Assembly (NCBI GenBank): GCA_902785855.1
Contig: CADAAJ010000034.1
Coordinates: 1-36,973 of the forward strand
Origin: an uncultured Methanobrevibacter sp.
GTDB taxonomy: Archaea > Methanobacteriota > Methanobacteria > Methanobacteriales > Methanobacteriaceae
DNA length: 36,973 nt
Direction: 5' to 3'
The notes under the pieces are model-generated. The model was not told where the DNA came from, made no database searches, and was given only the letters and a program-made list of their open reading frames with translations. Of the stretch, positions 28,842 to 36,973 are shown piece after piece. The position numbers and the translations under genes are program-made. Positions within the stretch are counted from its first letter, which is position 1; each line of letters starts with the position of its first letter.

Positions 28842-29882
28842 TTAAATTAATTTTAAATATTCATAAGTTCTTTTAAAGCCTTCTTTCACTGAATATTTGG
28901 CTTGCCAATTTAATTCATCTCTAATCTTTTTAGAAGATAGTATTCCAAATTTGAATGGTGCATAACATTGTTTGTCTTCATCTTCAATATCATAAATCAA
29001 TTCTAACTTTTGAGAAGGGATGTTACTTATTATTTCTGCTAATTGTCTAATAGAAACTTCATTTTTCTCATCAGAAACATTGTAAACCATTTCATTGCTT
29101 TTTAAAAGGATTTTAAACATTGCATTTATGGCATCTGCAATATAAGTATATGTTCTGATAGATGAACCATCACTCTTTAAAATAATATTTTCACCATTTA
29201 TTAGATTTTTAAGAAAATCTGCTTGTACTCTGCCATCATAAATACTCATTCTTGGGCCGTATGTATGTGCTAACCTTACAATTTTTGTATTTACTCCGTA
29301 CTCTTGATTAAAACTAACACACATATTTTCAGCCGCTTTTTTACCTTCAGCATAAGCATTCCTAGGAATCAATTGGTCAATAAATCCAAAACTATCTTCA
29401 GTGAAATATTCTTGATTATCTAAAGGTTTACCATAAATTTCTCTAGAAGAAATAAATAAATATCCTTCAACATTTTTATCCTTTGCAAGAAGTAGCGTAT
29501 TTGCAGTACCAATTGTATTTGCAAAATTTGTCTCAACGGGATTTTTTTCCATGATTTTGGGACTTGCTGGACTTGCGGCATGAATTATATAGTCAATATC
29601 ATTATCATATTCAATTTTAGTGGTCACATCTTGAATAATCGGAAAAACAAATTCATTTCTACGAATCTGAATATTTAATTTATCAATATTTCGAACTAAA
29701 GGGATAATTTTGATATTGGCACAATAATCTTCATTCAGTTTCATTAATGTATATAAAAAATAACTACCAATCATCCCAGAGGCACCAGTAATCATAATTG
29801 ATTTGCCATATAACTCTTTTAATCCATTGTTTTCCTGAATAATTTCCTCAGTGTCTTCATCAATAATTTTATTAATTATCAT
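28842..29882 (-). CDS. Extended SDR nucleotide-sugar epimerase/dehydratase
   Basis: The NAD-binding Rossmann motif GASGMIG (33-39) and the catalytic YAEGK (Tyr177, Lys181) with FISSREIYG upstream identify an extended short-chain dehydrogenase of the dTDP-glucose 4,6-dehydratase/UDP-glucuronate decarboxylase/4-epimerase group. HAASPASP (101-108) is typical of UDP-glucuronate decarboxylase-like members. The substrate cannot be fixed from sequence; it probably supplies a sugar nucleotide to the glycan. Length 346 aa is normal. The start ATG has only a weak GGTTG site, with a TATA-like box about 25-37 nt upstream at 29905-29919. Confidence 0.85.
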   Translation of the reverse strand: MIINKIIDEDTEEIIQENNGLKELYGKSIMITGASGMIGSYFLYTLMKLNEDYCANIKIIPLVRNIDKLNIQIRRNEFVFPIIQDVTTKIEYDNDIDYIIHAASPASPKIMEKNPVETNFANTIGTANTLLLAKDKNVEGYLFISSREIYGKPLDNQEYFTEDSFGFIDQLIPRNAYAEGKKAAENMCVSFNQEYGVNTKIVRLAHTYGPRMSIYDGRVQADFLKNLINGENIILKSDGSSIRTYTYIADAINAMFKILLKSNEMVYNVSDEKNEVSIRQLAEIISNIPSQKLELIYDIEDEDKQCYAPFKFGILSSKKIRDELNWQAKYSVKEGFKRTYEYLKLI

Positions 29883-29971
29883 TTTAACACAACCAATTGT
29901 ATTTCATATTATATAAATTATAGTTTAACTATATATAATATAATTTATGTAAATAATATTTAGTGATTTAA
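29883..29971. promoter_or_regulatory. Divergent promoter region, epimerase and IspD-like genes
   Basis: In 89 bp there are two TATA-like boxes facing opposite ways: 29905-29919 for the minus-strand epimerase gene and 29930-29940 (aatatataat-like) for the plus-strand cytidylyltransferase gene. Read with the neighbours, it is a compact archaeal bidirectional promoter. Confidence 0.45.
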
Positions 29972-30682
29972 ATGAATTATTTATTATTAATGATGGGTGG
30001 AAAAGGTACTAGATTAGGTGCTGATAGGCCAAAACAATACATAGAAATTGATGGTATACCTATTTTCCACTATATACTAAAATCTTATAATCAACTGGAA
30101 TATATTGATGAAATAATTATTGTATCTAATGAAATGTGGATTGATTATGTTCAAAAATGGATTGATAATTTAGAAATCAAAAAGCCAATATCAATCATAG
30201 CGGGTGGTGAAACACGTTCACATTCAGTTTATAATGGTTTAAAAGCGATTTCAAATAAAGCCCATGATGATGATATAGTGTTACTTCATGATGCAACACA
30301 CCCATATGTTGACGAAGAGGGGACAATTAAAGTTATTGAAGCTATTGAAAATTATGGTGGTGCAACTCTTGGTGCATATCAATATGATACTGTTTATAGA
30401 ATGGATAATGAAGGGTTTGTTACTGAAGTTATTCCAAGACAAGAATTAGTTGCGGGGGCATCACCTGAAGGATTTAAATTCAATAAAATTTTCCCTATTT
30501 ATAATAATGCGGATGATGAGGAACTTGAACAAATGACATCTGGTGGAGCAATGGCATTAGAACATGGTATTAAAATGAAAACAATTGAATGTAATGTTAT
30601 TAATTTAAAGATTACATATCCGCATGATCTTGAAATTTTCAAAAAAACTATTCACAGTTATTTCTTCGAATCTAAAAAATAA
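29972..30682 (+). CDS. IspD/TarI-like cytidylyltransferase
   Basis: The N-terminal motif GGKGTRLGADRPKQY (9-23) is diagnostic of the IspD/TarI group, which transfer CMP from CTP to a phosphorylated alcohol. DATHPYVDEEG and the ASPEGFKF segment also match. Archaea of this kind use the mevalonate route and need no IspD, so the TarI-like role (activating ribitol-phosphate or a similar polyol or sugar phosphate) is more likely. The 236-aa length is normal. The next gene, the GatZ-like protein, follows after 11 bp, so they probably act in one pathway. Confidence 0.85.
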   Translation: MNYLLLMMGGKGTRLGADRPKQYIEIDGIPIFHYILKSYNQLEYIDEIIIVSNEMWIDYVQKWIDNLEIKKPISIIAGGETRSHSVYNGLKAISNKAHDDDIVLLHDATHPYVDEEGTIKVIEAIENYGGATLGAYQYDTVYRMDNEGFVTEVIPRQELVAGASPEGFKFNKIFPIYNNADDEELEQMTSGGAMALEHGIKMKTIECNVINLKITYPHDLEIFKKTIHSYFFESKK

Positions 30683-30693
30683 ATGGTGATTAT

Positions 30694-31995
30694 TTGAAAC
30701 ACCCGGTTAAGGAAATTCTTGATAAAAGAAAGAATGGGATTAGTTCAGGTATTGTATCTTATTGTACTGCAAACAGTATAGTTATTGAAACTATTTTAGA
30801 GTATTATATGGATTTTAATGAATATGTTCTAATTGAATGTACTGCAAATCAAGTGAATCAATTTGGTGGATATACTGGAATGACTCCTTCTGAGTTTAGA
30901 GATTTTGTATTTGATATTGCAGAAAAAGTTGGATTTCATAAGGACAAACTTATTCTTGGTGCTGACCATTTTGGACCACTTACTTGGGCTGATAAAGATG
31001 AAAATGAAGCAATGGAAAATGCAAAAGAGCTTGTAAGACTTGCAGTCCTTGCAGGATACACCAAAATCCATTTAGATACAAGTATGTTTTTGGCCAATGA
31101 TGATATTTCAAAAAGATTATCTGATGAAACCATTGCTAGAAGGGGTGTTGAATTATATAAAGTCTGCGAAAAAGCTTTCATTGAAAGGCTTGATGAATTT
31201 CCAGATTCAATCCATCCTATTTATGTTATTGGTAGCGAAGTTCCAATCCCTGGGGGGGAATACGATAAAAAATCTATATTAGAAGTTACTTCACCACAAG
31301 ATTTTGAAAGTACTGTAAATATGTATGATAAAATCTTCAAGGAATATGGGATTGAAAATGCATGGGACAATATTATTGCAGTTGTCGTTCAGCCGGGTGT
31401 TGAATTTAGCAATAATGATATTCACAATTACAATAGAAATGATTCAAAAGAATTATGTGAAAAATTAAAAGATTATCCTAATTTAGTATTTGAAGGTCAT
31501 TCAACAGATTTCCAATTTAAAGAGAAATTAAAAGAAATGGTTGAAGATGGAATTGCAATATTAAAAGTTGGTCCTGCAGTAACATATGCTTTAAGAGAAG
31601 GTTTATTTTCACTAAGTTTAATGGAAAAAGAATTGATTAAATGTGAACATGAAAGGGCTAATTTTATAGAAAACCTTGAAAAAGTCATGTTGGATAATCC
31701 TAAAGATTGGGAGGAGTATTATCATGGTAATGATCTTGAAAAAGAACTTCAAAGAAAGTATAGCTTTTCTGATCGTAGCAGATATTATTTGAGTCTTAAT
31801 AAAATTAATCAAAATATCAATAAACTATTTAAAAATATTGACTCTTGTGATATGCCTTTAGGAATTATAAAACAATACTGTCCTAATACCTATTTAAAAA
31901 TACGATTAAAACAAACCAAATATAATGCAAGAGATATTGTAAAATCAGAAATCTATGATGTTATTGATAATTATAATTATGCTATAGAAAAATAA
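30694..31995 (+). CDS. GatZ/KbaZ-like protein (D-tagatose-bisphosphate aldolase non-catalytic subunit family)
   Basis: The sequence has the full-length layout of the GatZ/KbaZ family: SYCTANSIVIE, TANQVNQFGGYTGM, ILGADHFGP, IHLDTSM, then VIGSEVPIPGG, FEGHSTDFQ and ILKVGPAVTYALRE. In enteric bacteria these proteins stabilise the tagatose-bisphosphate aldolase; other members have been reported as sugar-phosphate 4-epimerases. No catalytic aldolase gene is adjacent, so a sugar or sugar-phosphate epimerase role is preferable. The frame starts with TTG at 30694-30696, well supported by GGTGAT five bases upstream; the first internal ATG lies far inside the protein. It follows the cytidylyltransferase by 11 bp. 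Confidence 0.87.
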   Translation: MKHPVKEILDKRKNGISSGIVSYCTANSIVIETILEYYMDFNEYVLIECTANQVNQFGGYTGMTPSEFRDFVFDIAEKVGFHKDKLILGADHFGPLTWADKDENEAMENAKELVRLAVLAGYTKIHLDTSMFLANDDISKRLSDETIARRGVELYKVCEKAFIERLDEFPDSIHPIYVIGSEVPIPGGEYDKKSILEVTSPQDFESTVNMYDKIFKEYGIENAWDNIIAVVVQPGVEFSNNDIHNYNRNDSKELCEKLKDYPNLVFEGHSTDFQFKEKLKEMVEDGIAILKVGPAVTYALREGLFSLSLMEKELIKCEHERANFIENLEKVMLDNPKDWEEYYHGNDLEKELQRKYSFSDRSRYYLSLNKINQNINKLFKNIDSCDMPLGIIKQYCPNTYLKIRLKQTKYNARDIVKSEIYDVIDNYNYAIEK

Positions 31996-32158
31996 AGTAT
32001 TTTATAATATATATTAATGTCATGTTTAAATTATATATGGTTTTGTATTGTTTTAATTATTTCCATTAAATTACCTAATTAGTTTTATTTTATCTAAATG
32101 GCAGCATTTGGTTAATTTTATTTTTTCATAGTAATAAAAGAAAAGTTGTTGAGTTAGT
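31996..32158. other. Intergenic region between convergent genes
   Basis: It is AT-rich, with several T runs that could end transcription from both sides. No gene, repeat or notable structure is visible. Confidence 0.4.
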
Positions 32159-33217
32159 TTATTCTAATCTTTTCATATTCATATATTTTCGATACATTTT
32201 TTTAATAAAAAGATTGTTATAAAATTTATCATACATGCTTGCAGTAATCAATGCTAATCTGAATTTTCTTTTCAAAATTAAATTGTTTAGGAATTTAACT
32301 TCTGGTGTTTTAATATTTATTTCATTTGTGGTTTGTTCAAAGTCATAAAGCATTTCTAAAAATTCTATTTTTCTTTTTTTATCAATATTTAATGTTACAA
32401 ATATTAATAAAAGGCTTGAAAAATAATCACTAATAAAAACTTCATGATTTAAATCAATATTTTTTATTAAAAAATTATTTATTCTTTTTAATCCATTAAA
32501 AAAAGCTAAAAATAGTTTTTCAGTACTATTATGGATTGTAGAATCACCATATTCATTATACATATAAATATATGTATTTGGAAGTATGCACATTTTTTCA
32601 CAAACGGCCAATGCTTGGAAATAAAAATCCCCATCTTCTGTAGGTCCATCTTCAAAAAATATTAAGTTATTATCTGTTATAAAATTATAATCAAAAATTT
32701 TACCCCATGATGCAATAAAACAACCGGTTGTAACTTTATCGAATTTTGTTTGTGTTTCTGTAGGTTTTAAAATAATTTCATCAGCGGATCCTTTAGAACA
32801 TAAATTGTTTTTAATCACTCCATTATCGGTGTTAATGTGGTGATTTGCAAGTACAAAATCTGATTTTGTTCTTGTTATTGCATTATAAAGAATTTTAAAT
32901 GCATCATCAACATAATAATCATCAATATCTAAAAAAATCACATAATCTGTGTGCACGTTTTTTAAACCTAAATTTCTAGGACGTCCAGGATAACCTGATT
33001 TTTCATTGTACTTTAAACTTAAATCATAGAAATAACAGTTATCATATTTTAATTCAAGATTTTTTGCAACATCAACACTTTTGTCATCAGAACAATCGTT
33101 AACTAAAATTATTTCTATATTTTCAAAACCTATTGTTTGTTTTTTTAAGGTTTCAATAACCTCATTTAGATGTTTTTCACCATTGTAAAATGGGATAATT
33201 GTTGAAACTAAATACAT
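32159..33217 (-). CDS. Glycosyltransferase family 2
   Basis: A GT-A fold enzyme with an N-terminal STIIPFYNGEKHL, VNDCSDDKS, and the metal-binding DxD in VIFLDIDDYYVD (97-100). EDGPTEDGDF further on fits the catalytic ED region. It has no clear transmembrane segment and so transfers a sugar from a nucleotide donor on the inside of the cell. At 352 aa it is normal for the family. A TATA-like box (33241-33250) lies about 24-33 nt upstream of the ATG, without a ribosome site. Donor and acceptor are unknown. Confidence 0.88.
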   Translation of the reverse strand: MYLVSTIIPFYNGEKHLNEVIETLKKQTIGFENIEIILVNDCSDDKSVDVAKNLELKYDNCYFYDLSLKYNEKSGYPGRPRNLGLKNVHTDYVIFLDIDDYYVDDAFKILYNAITRTKSDFVLANHHINTDNGVIKNNLCSKGSADEIILKPTETQTKFDKVTTGCFIASWGKIFDYNFITDNNLIFFEDGPTEDGDFYFQALAVCEKMCILPNTYIYMYNEYGDSTIHNSTEKLFLAFFNGLKRINNFLIKNIDLNHEVFISDYFSSLLLIFVTLNIDKKRKIEFLEMLYDFEQTTNEINIKTPEVKFLNNLILKRKFRLALITASMYDKFYNNLFIKKMYRKYMNMKRLE

Positions 33218-33272
33218 TGTTTTTTCATTTATTTTTGATATGATATAATTTTTATGTATTGATACATAAACT

Positions 33273-33282
33273 ACATATATTA
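33273..33282 (+). promoter_or_regulatory. TATA-like box for the FkbM methyltransferase gene
   Basis: acatatatta lies 20-29 nt before the ATG at 33302, and no ribosome site precedes that start. It is part of a compact divergent region whose minus-strand box (33241-33250) serves the glycosyltransferase gene. Confidence 0.4.
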
Positions 33283-33301
33283 ATTAAATTAAAATTAAAG
33301 A

Positions 33302-34243
33302 ATGATTGAAATGATTAAGTATTATATTCATGGTGTTTCTACTGCATGGAAATGTGTTGATAATTTTTTTGAATTAATGTTATTTAGACAGGGATTAAAA
33401 AAGGAATGTGTTGTTAAAACTAAAACATTAGGTGAATTCCATTTAAAAGAAAATCCTGTAAAAGTATCTATGATTAATTTAATTTTAAATTTTCAAAGTA
33501 AAGTTTTAAATAATAATTATGTTGAAGAGGAAATACCTATTTTTAAAGAGTTTATCAATTCCCTTAATGAAAATAATGAGTATGTTGTATTAAACGGGGT
33601 TAAATTTGAATATAATTCTGAAATTCTAGTTTTATTTGAGTATTTTTCGGATATGGGTAATGCTCCTTTTGAAAATATTAAAAATAAAATAATTTTAGAT
33701 ATTGGTGCAAATATTGCAGATACTTCTTTATTATTTGCCAAAGAAGGTTGTGAAGTTTATTCTTATGAGCCAGTCCCTCCGACATATGAAATTGCATTAA
33801 AAAATATTAGTTTAAATCCCGAATTTGGAGATAATATTCATTTATTTAATAAGGCAGTATCTGATAAAGAAGGAACTATTGAAATTAAATTTAGTTCAGG
33901 TTCAAGTTTATCATCTTCCATTTATTCCGAAGATGGGGAGTCTTTTGAAGTAGAATGTATTTCTTTAGATAAAATTATATCTAATTTAAAAGAAGTAGGT
34001 AAAAAACCTAATTTATTACATATGGACTGTGAAGGGTCTGAATTTGATATAATTCCTATTTCTGATTTGACTATTTTTGAAGAGGTTGTTATTGAACATC
34101 ACCAAAAAATGGCTGGTAAAGACCATAGGATAATACTGGATGTTTTGGAAAAAGAAGGTTTTGAAATAAAAAGTAAAATTTCATGGGATGATTCAAATTT
34201 TGAAGATATTGGAATTATTCATGCAGTTAATAAAAATAAATAA
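33302..34243 (+). CDS. FkbM-family SAM methyltransferase
   Basis: The SAM-binding motif ILDIGANIADTSLLFA (131-146) is followed by VYSYEPVPPTYEI, then VSDKEGTIEI, and the family motif LLHMDCEGSEFDII near 238-252. FkbM proteins O-methylate sugars and lipids; in glycan loci they usually modify the surface polymer. The N-terminal 125 residues are family-typical but unassigned. It is followed by the sugar-transferase gene after 11 bp, so the two form an operon. M4 (second ATG at 33311) is an alternative start. Confidence 0.85.
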   Translation: MIEMIKYYIHGVSTAWKCVDNFFELMLFRQGLKKECVVKTKTLGEFHLKENPVKVSMINLILNFQSKVLNNNYVEEEIPIFKEFINSLNENNEYVVLNGVKFEYNSEILVLFEYFSDMGNAPFENIKNKIILDIGANIADTSLLFAKEGCEVYSYEPVPPTYEIALKNISLNPEFGDNIHLFNKAVSDKEGTIEIKFSSGSSLSSSIYSEDGESFEVECISLDKIISNLKEVGKKPNLLHMDCEGSEFDIIPISDLTIFEEVVIEHHQKMAGKDHRIILDVLEKEGFEIKSKISWDDSNFEDIGIIHAVNKNK

Positions 34244-34254
34244 GATGTGGTTAG

Positions 34255-35211
34255 ATGTCAAATCAATATAAATATTATGTTAATTTGTTAAAAAATGGAT
34301 TTTCTTTATTTTTTTTCAATTTACGTAATTTTGGAATAAAATTTGCATTTATCAATCTTTTGGCAGATATGGCTCGTTTTTATTTATTTATTAATTTAAA
34401 TTTTTCTAAGATTTTATTTGACAAACAAGATGATATGATTTACAATATATTAATTAATAAATATTCTGATTTTATTGAGGAGTATATATCTAAAGAAATT
34501 AAAATTGGTTTAAATTCAAAAAAAATTTGGTGTTTTTGGTGGCAAGGAATTTCAAATTCTCCCCCAATTGTACAAAAATGTATTAATAATATTGAAAAAT
34601 ATTCTGGAGACTATGAATTGATTGTTCTTACTAAAAATAATTATCGGAATTATTTGGATGTTCCAAAAGAAATTGTTAAAAAAGTGGATGAAGGAAAAAT
34701 TTCATTTACAAATTTTTCAGATATTTTGCGTTTTGGTCTTTTAAGCAATTATGGTGGAGTGTGGATTGATTCAACTATATTTGTTTGTGACTATATTTTT
34801 AATGAGTTTGATGATGCAATTTTTAATTCATGTTATCGTAATCATGGATGGTCAAGTTTTTTCATGGGAGGAAAACCTAATAAATTATTTTCATTTGTAT
34901 ATGACCTTTTAATTAAATATTCTCAGGATTATGATAAATTCCTTAATTATTTTTTAATTAATTATTTTGTTGATATTGCATGTAATTATTTTAAAGAATG
35001 TAATGAATATGTACAAGGTACAACACTATTAAATCAAAATATTTTTTATTTTATAGAAAATTTTTCTAAATCTTACGATGAAAAGGAATTTAACGAATTA
35101 TGTGATAATTATAAGTTTTTTAAACTTTCATATAAATTAACTAAAAATTATCACTTATATGATGAGCATAATAATTTAACTTATTATGGTTATTTTATGC
35201 AAAATGAGTAG
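34255..35211 (+). CDS. Capsular polysaccharide synthesis-type glycosyltransferase
   Basis: Motifs typical of the Caps_synth/Gly_transf_sug group appear: KIWCFWWQGISN (90-101), SDILRFGLLSNYGG (155-168) and the DxD-like VWIDSTIF (169-176). Such enzymes use nucleotide sugars to extend capsule-like polymers. The N-terminal region has an amphipathic or membrane-associated stretch (FSLFFFNLRNF). It lies between an FkbM methyltransferase and a flippase, as expected in a glycan export locus. The ribosome site is weak (GGTTAG). Confidence 0.8.
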   Translation: MSNQYKYYVNLLKNGFSLFFFNLRNFGIKFAFINLLADMARFYLFINLNFSKILFDKQDDMIYNILINKYSDFIEEYISKEIKIGLNSKKIWCFWWQGISNSPPIVQKCINNIEKYSGDYELIVLTKNNYRNYLDVPKEIVKKVDEGKISFTNFSDILRFGLLSNYGGVWIDSTIFVCDYIFNEFDDAIFNSCYRNHGWSSFFMGGKPNKLFSFVYDLLIKYSQDYDKFLNYFLINYFVDIACNYFKECNEYVQGTTLLNQNIFYFIENFSKSYDEKEFNELCDNYKFFKLSYKLTKNYHLYDEHNNLTYYGYFMQNE

Positions 35212-35407
35212 TTTTTTTTGAATTCATATTTATATTTATTCGATATAAGATATTTAATGTCATTGGTAACATTTATATACTTATCTAATTAAATGTTTAT
35301 TTTAAGTAAATTATTTTATAATATTTTTTTTAAAGAAAAAAATGATATTATCAATTAGTTTAATTTCTTAAAGATTATGATTTAATATTATTTTTTAAGG
35401 TTAAATA

Positions 35408-36838
35408 ATGACTAATAGAGTAAAAGTTTTATTTTATAATATGGGTTGGTTGATGGTTTCTCAAATAATCGCAAGTATTTGTGCTTTTTTTTGGACAATT
35501 TTAATTGCTAGATATTTGGGTCCTTCTGAGTTTGGTATTATGGGAACAGCAGTTTCTGTTTCAAGTACATTTATATTTTTGGCAGATTTTGGTATTTCAA
35601 GTTATATTATAAGAGCTATTTCTACAGATATGGATCATGAATCAAAATATCTTGATAATTCACTTACTTTAAAATTATTTTTATCTATCGGATATTTTAT
35701 TGTAACCTGTGCTTCTTTATTAATTTTAGGATGGAATAATTATATAATTTTAATCTGTTTGTTATTTTCATTTGAAAGTGTTATTAAAACTTTTCAGGAT
35801 ATATTATTTGCTTCATTCAAAGCTCATGAAATAATGAAATTTCAAGCTTATGTCACTATTTTTATTAATGTGTCTCTTTTACTTTGTTTAATTTTAGTAT
35901 CATACACAAATTTTGGATTAATTGGTGTTTCAGTAGTATATATTTTTGTAAATTTTATAGCTTTAGTATATGATTTTTATCTTGTTAGAAAACATATTAT
36001 CAAACCAAAATTATCAATTAATAAAGATTTTTTCAAATTTTTAATTAAATCAGGATTTCCGTTTGCAGCTTCTGGATTTTTATACACAATTTATTATTCA
36101 ATAGATATTATCATGCTTACTCAATTTTCATCAACTTATGACACTGGTCTTTATAACTCTGCATATAAATTAATATCCGTTTTAACTCTATTTTATGTGG
36201 TTTATACATCTGCAGTATTTCCAGTCATGAGTAAATTATTTAAAAATGAAAAAAATTTATTGAATATTAGTTTTATTAAATCAATTAAATATTTATTACT
36301 TGCTACAATCCCAATAGCCGTATTTATATTTTTCTATGGTTTTGATATTATTAATATTTATGGTTCTGATTATGATGGTGCTGCTGATGTTTTAAAAATT
36401 TTAATTTGGACTGTTTGTTTTTTATTTGTTAATGGGGCTTGTTCGTTGATTTTAAATGCATCTTATAAAGAATTTTCGGTAACTAAAATTTATCTTATTG
36501 CTGCAATTTTTAATGTTGTTTTGAATTCTTTTTTAATACCTCATTATTCTTTTTATGGTGCGGCTGTTGCAACAATTTTAAGTGAAATTTTAATTTTAAT
36601 TTTAGAATTATATATGATTAATAAAATTAATCAGCTCCCAGATAAAAAATTAGGTATTGATATAATGAAAATCATAGTTTCGTCATTTGTTGTTGGAATT
36701 GTATTGTGGATATTTAATTTAAATATGTGGGTTGCTATGATTATTTCATTAGGGGTTTACTTTATATTGGTATTTTTGTTTAAGATATTTGATGAAACGG
36801 ATAAAATGATTATTAATCAAATTATTAAGGGTGCTTAA
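35408..36838 (+). CDS. Wzx-type polysaccharide flippase (MOP superfamily)
   Basis: A polytopic protein of 476 aa with about 12-14 hydrophobic segments. It starts with an amphipathic helix and SQIIASICAFFWTILIARYLG, then PSEFGIMGTAVSV, which is the conserved front of Wzx/RfbX flippases. It would move lipid-linked oligosaccharide across the membrane. An AAGGTT site lies just before the ATG. It is the last gene of the locus in this window, after a 196-bp gap from the glycosyltransferase gene, so it may have its own promoter. Confidence 0.9.
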   Translation: MTNRVKVLFYNMGWLMVSQIIASICAFFWTILIARYLGPSEFGIMGTAVSVSSTFIFLADFGISSYIIRAISTDMDHESKYLDNSLTLKLFLSIGYFIVTCASLLILGWNNYIILICLLFSFESVIKTFQDILFASFKAHEIMKFQAYVTIFINVSLLLCLILVSYTNFGLIGVSVVYIFVNFIALVYDFYLVRKHIIKPKLSINKDFFKFLIKSGFPFAASGFLYTIYYSIDIIMLTQFSSTYDTGLYNSAYKLISVLTLFYVVYTSAVFPVMSKLFKNEKNLLNISFIKSIKYLLLATIPIAVFIFFYGFDIINIYGSDYDGAADVLKILIWTVCFLFVNGACSLILNASYKEFSVTKIYLIAAIFNVVLNSFLIPHYSFYGAAVATILSEILILILELYMINKINQLPDKKLGIDIMKIIVSSFVVGIVLWIFNLNMWVAMIISLGVYFILVFLFKIFDETDKMIINQIIKGA

Positions 36839-36877
36839 TTATTTATTTAAAATATATTTTTTCATTATAAAAACCAT

Positions 36878-36973
36878 GGCTCTTTCAAAAACTTAAGTGA
36901 TTTTGATCAAAAAAATTTTTGAGGAGCATGATTTTTTCTTTTATAATTTTTCTTTATTTTGAATTTAAAAGTA
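36878..36973. mobile_element. IS-like terminal sequence at the right edge
   Basis: ggctctttcaaaaactt matches the first 15 bases of the ends at 72-98 (inverted) and 3464-3489, then diverges (aagtgattttgatcaaaaa). It is the left end of an element or solo remnant continuing beyond the window. No coding sequence is resolvable in the remaining 80 bases. Confidence 0.4.

Noticed and set aside
29972-30682. The cytidylyltransferase as IspD of the MEP isoprenoid pathway
   Set aside because: Archaea make isoprenoids by mevalonate routes, and the neighbours are glycan genes, so a TarI-like role fits better.
31097-31812. Small ORFs on both strands over the GatZ-like gene
   Set aside because: The GatZ-like frame is continuous and carries family motifs throughout.

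Overview
The window is strongly AT-rich. It has archaeal-style promoters (TATA-like boxes about 25 nt upstream of start codons, often without a Shine-Dalgarno site) mixed with genes that have GGTGA/GGAG-type ribosome sites. One gene encodes a pseudomurein endoisopeptidase-like protein, an enzyme class specific to the cell walls of Methanobacteriales. This points to a Methanobrevibacter-like methanogenic archaeon; the genus is an inference.

Left edge (1-3700): the end of an insertion-sequence-like element, a small unknown gene, an HNH nuclease gene with an unknown partner, a PeiW/PeiP-like pseudomurein endoisopeptidase whose 5' end looks damaged, and a polytopic membrane protein. Related terminal sequences (ctctttcaaaaactt) occur at about 72-98, 3464-3489 and 36878-36894.

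Defence island (3700-21000): on the minus strand lie a two-gene operon with a PLD-like nuclease, a three-gene operon pairing Gabija-type GajA (OLD-family ATPase/TOPRIM) and GajB (UvrD-like helicase) with an ERCC4/XPF-type nuclease, a TIR-domain gene with a small overlapping partner, and a DUF3800 gene with a small partner. On the plus strand lie a lone HEPN/DUF5677-like gene and an overlapping two-gene pair. Transposase remnants and other decayed genes lie between them. An approximately 172-bp repeat occurs four times (three near-identical copies and one diverged), always in the same orientation and always just 5' of a minus-strand gene or operon. It divides the island into modules. This is the most unusual signal in the window.

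Surface-glycan and phosphonate locus (21500-36840): a minus-strand operon encodes PEP mutase, a fused nucleotidyltransferase/2-aminoethylphosphonate (AEP) transaminase (PntC-AepZ type), a SAM methyltransferase, phosphonopyruvate decarboxylase and a LicD transferase. A second licD gene is divergent from it. Together they predict synthesis of AEP, its activation as CMP-AEP and its transfer to a surface glycan. Adjacent genes encode an extended SDR epimerase, an IspD/TarI-like cytidylyltransferase, a GatZ/KbaZ-like protein, two glycosyltransferases, an FkbM methyltransferase and a Wzx-type flippase. They would build and export the carrier glycan.

No CRISPR array, tRNA or rRNA was recognised. All functional calls come from reading motifs; no database search was possible.
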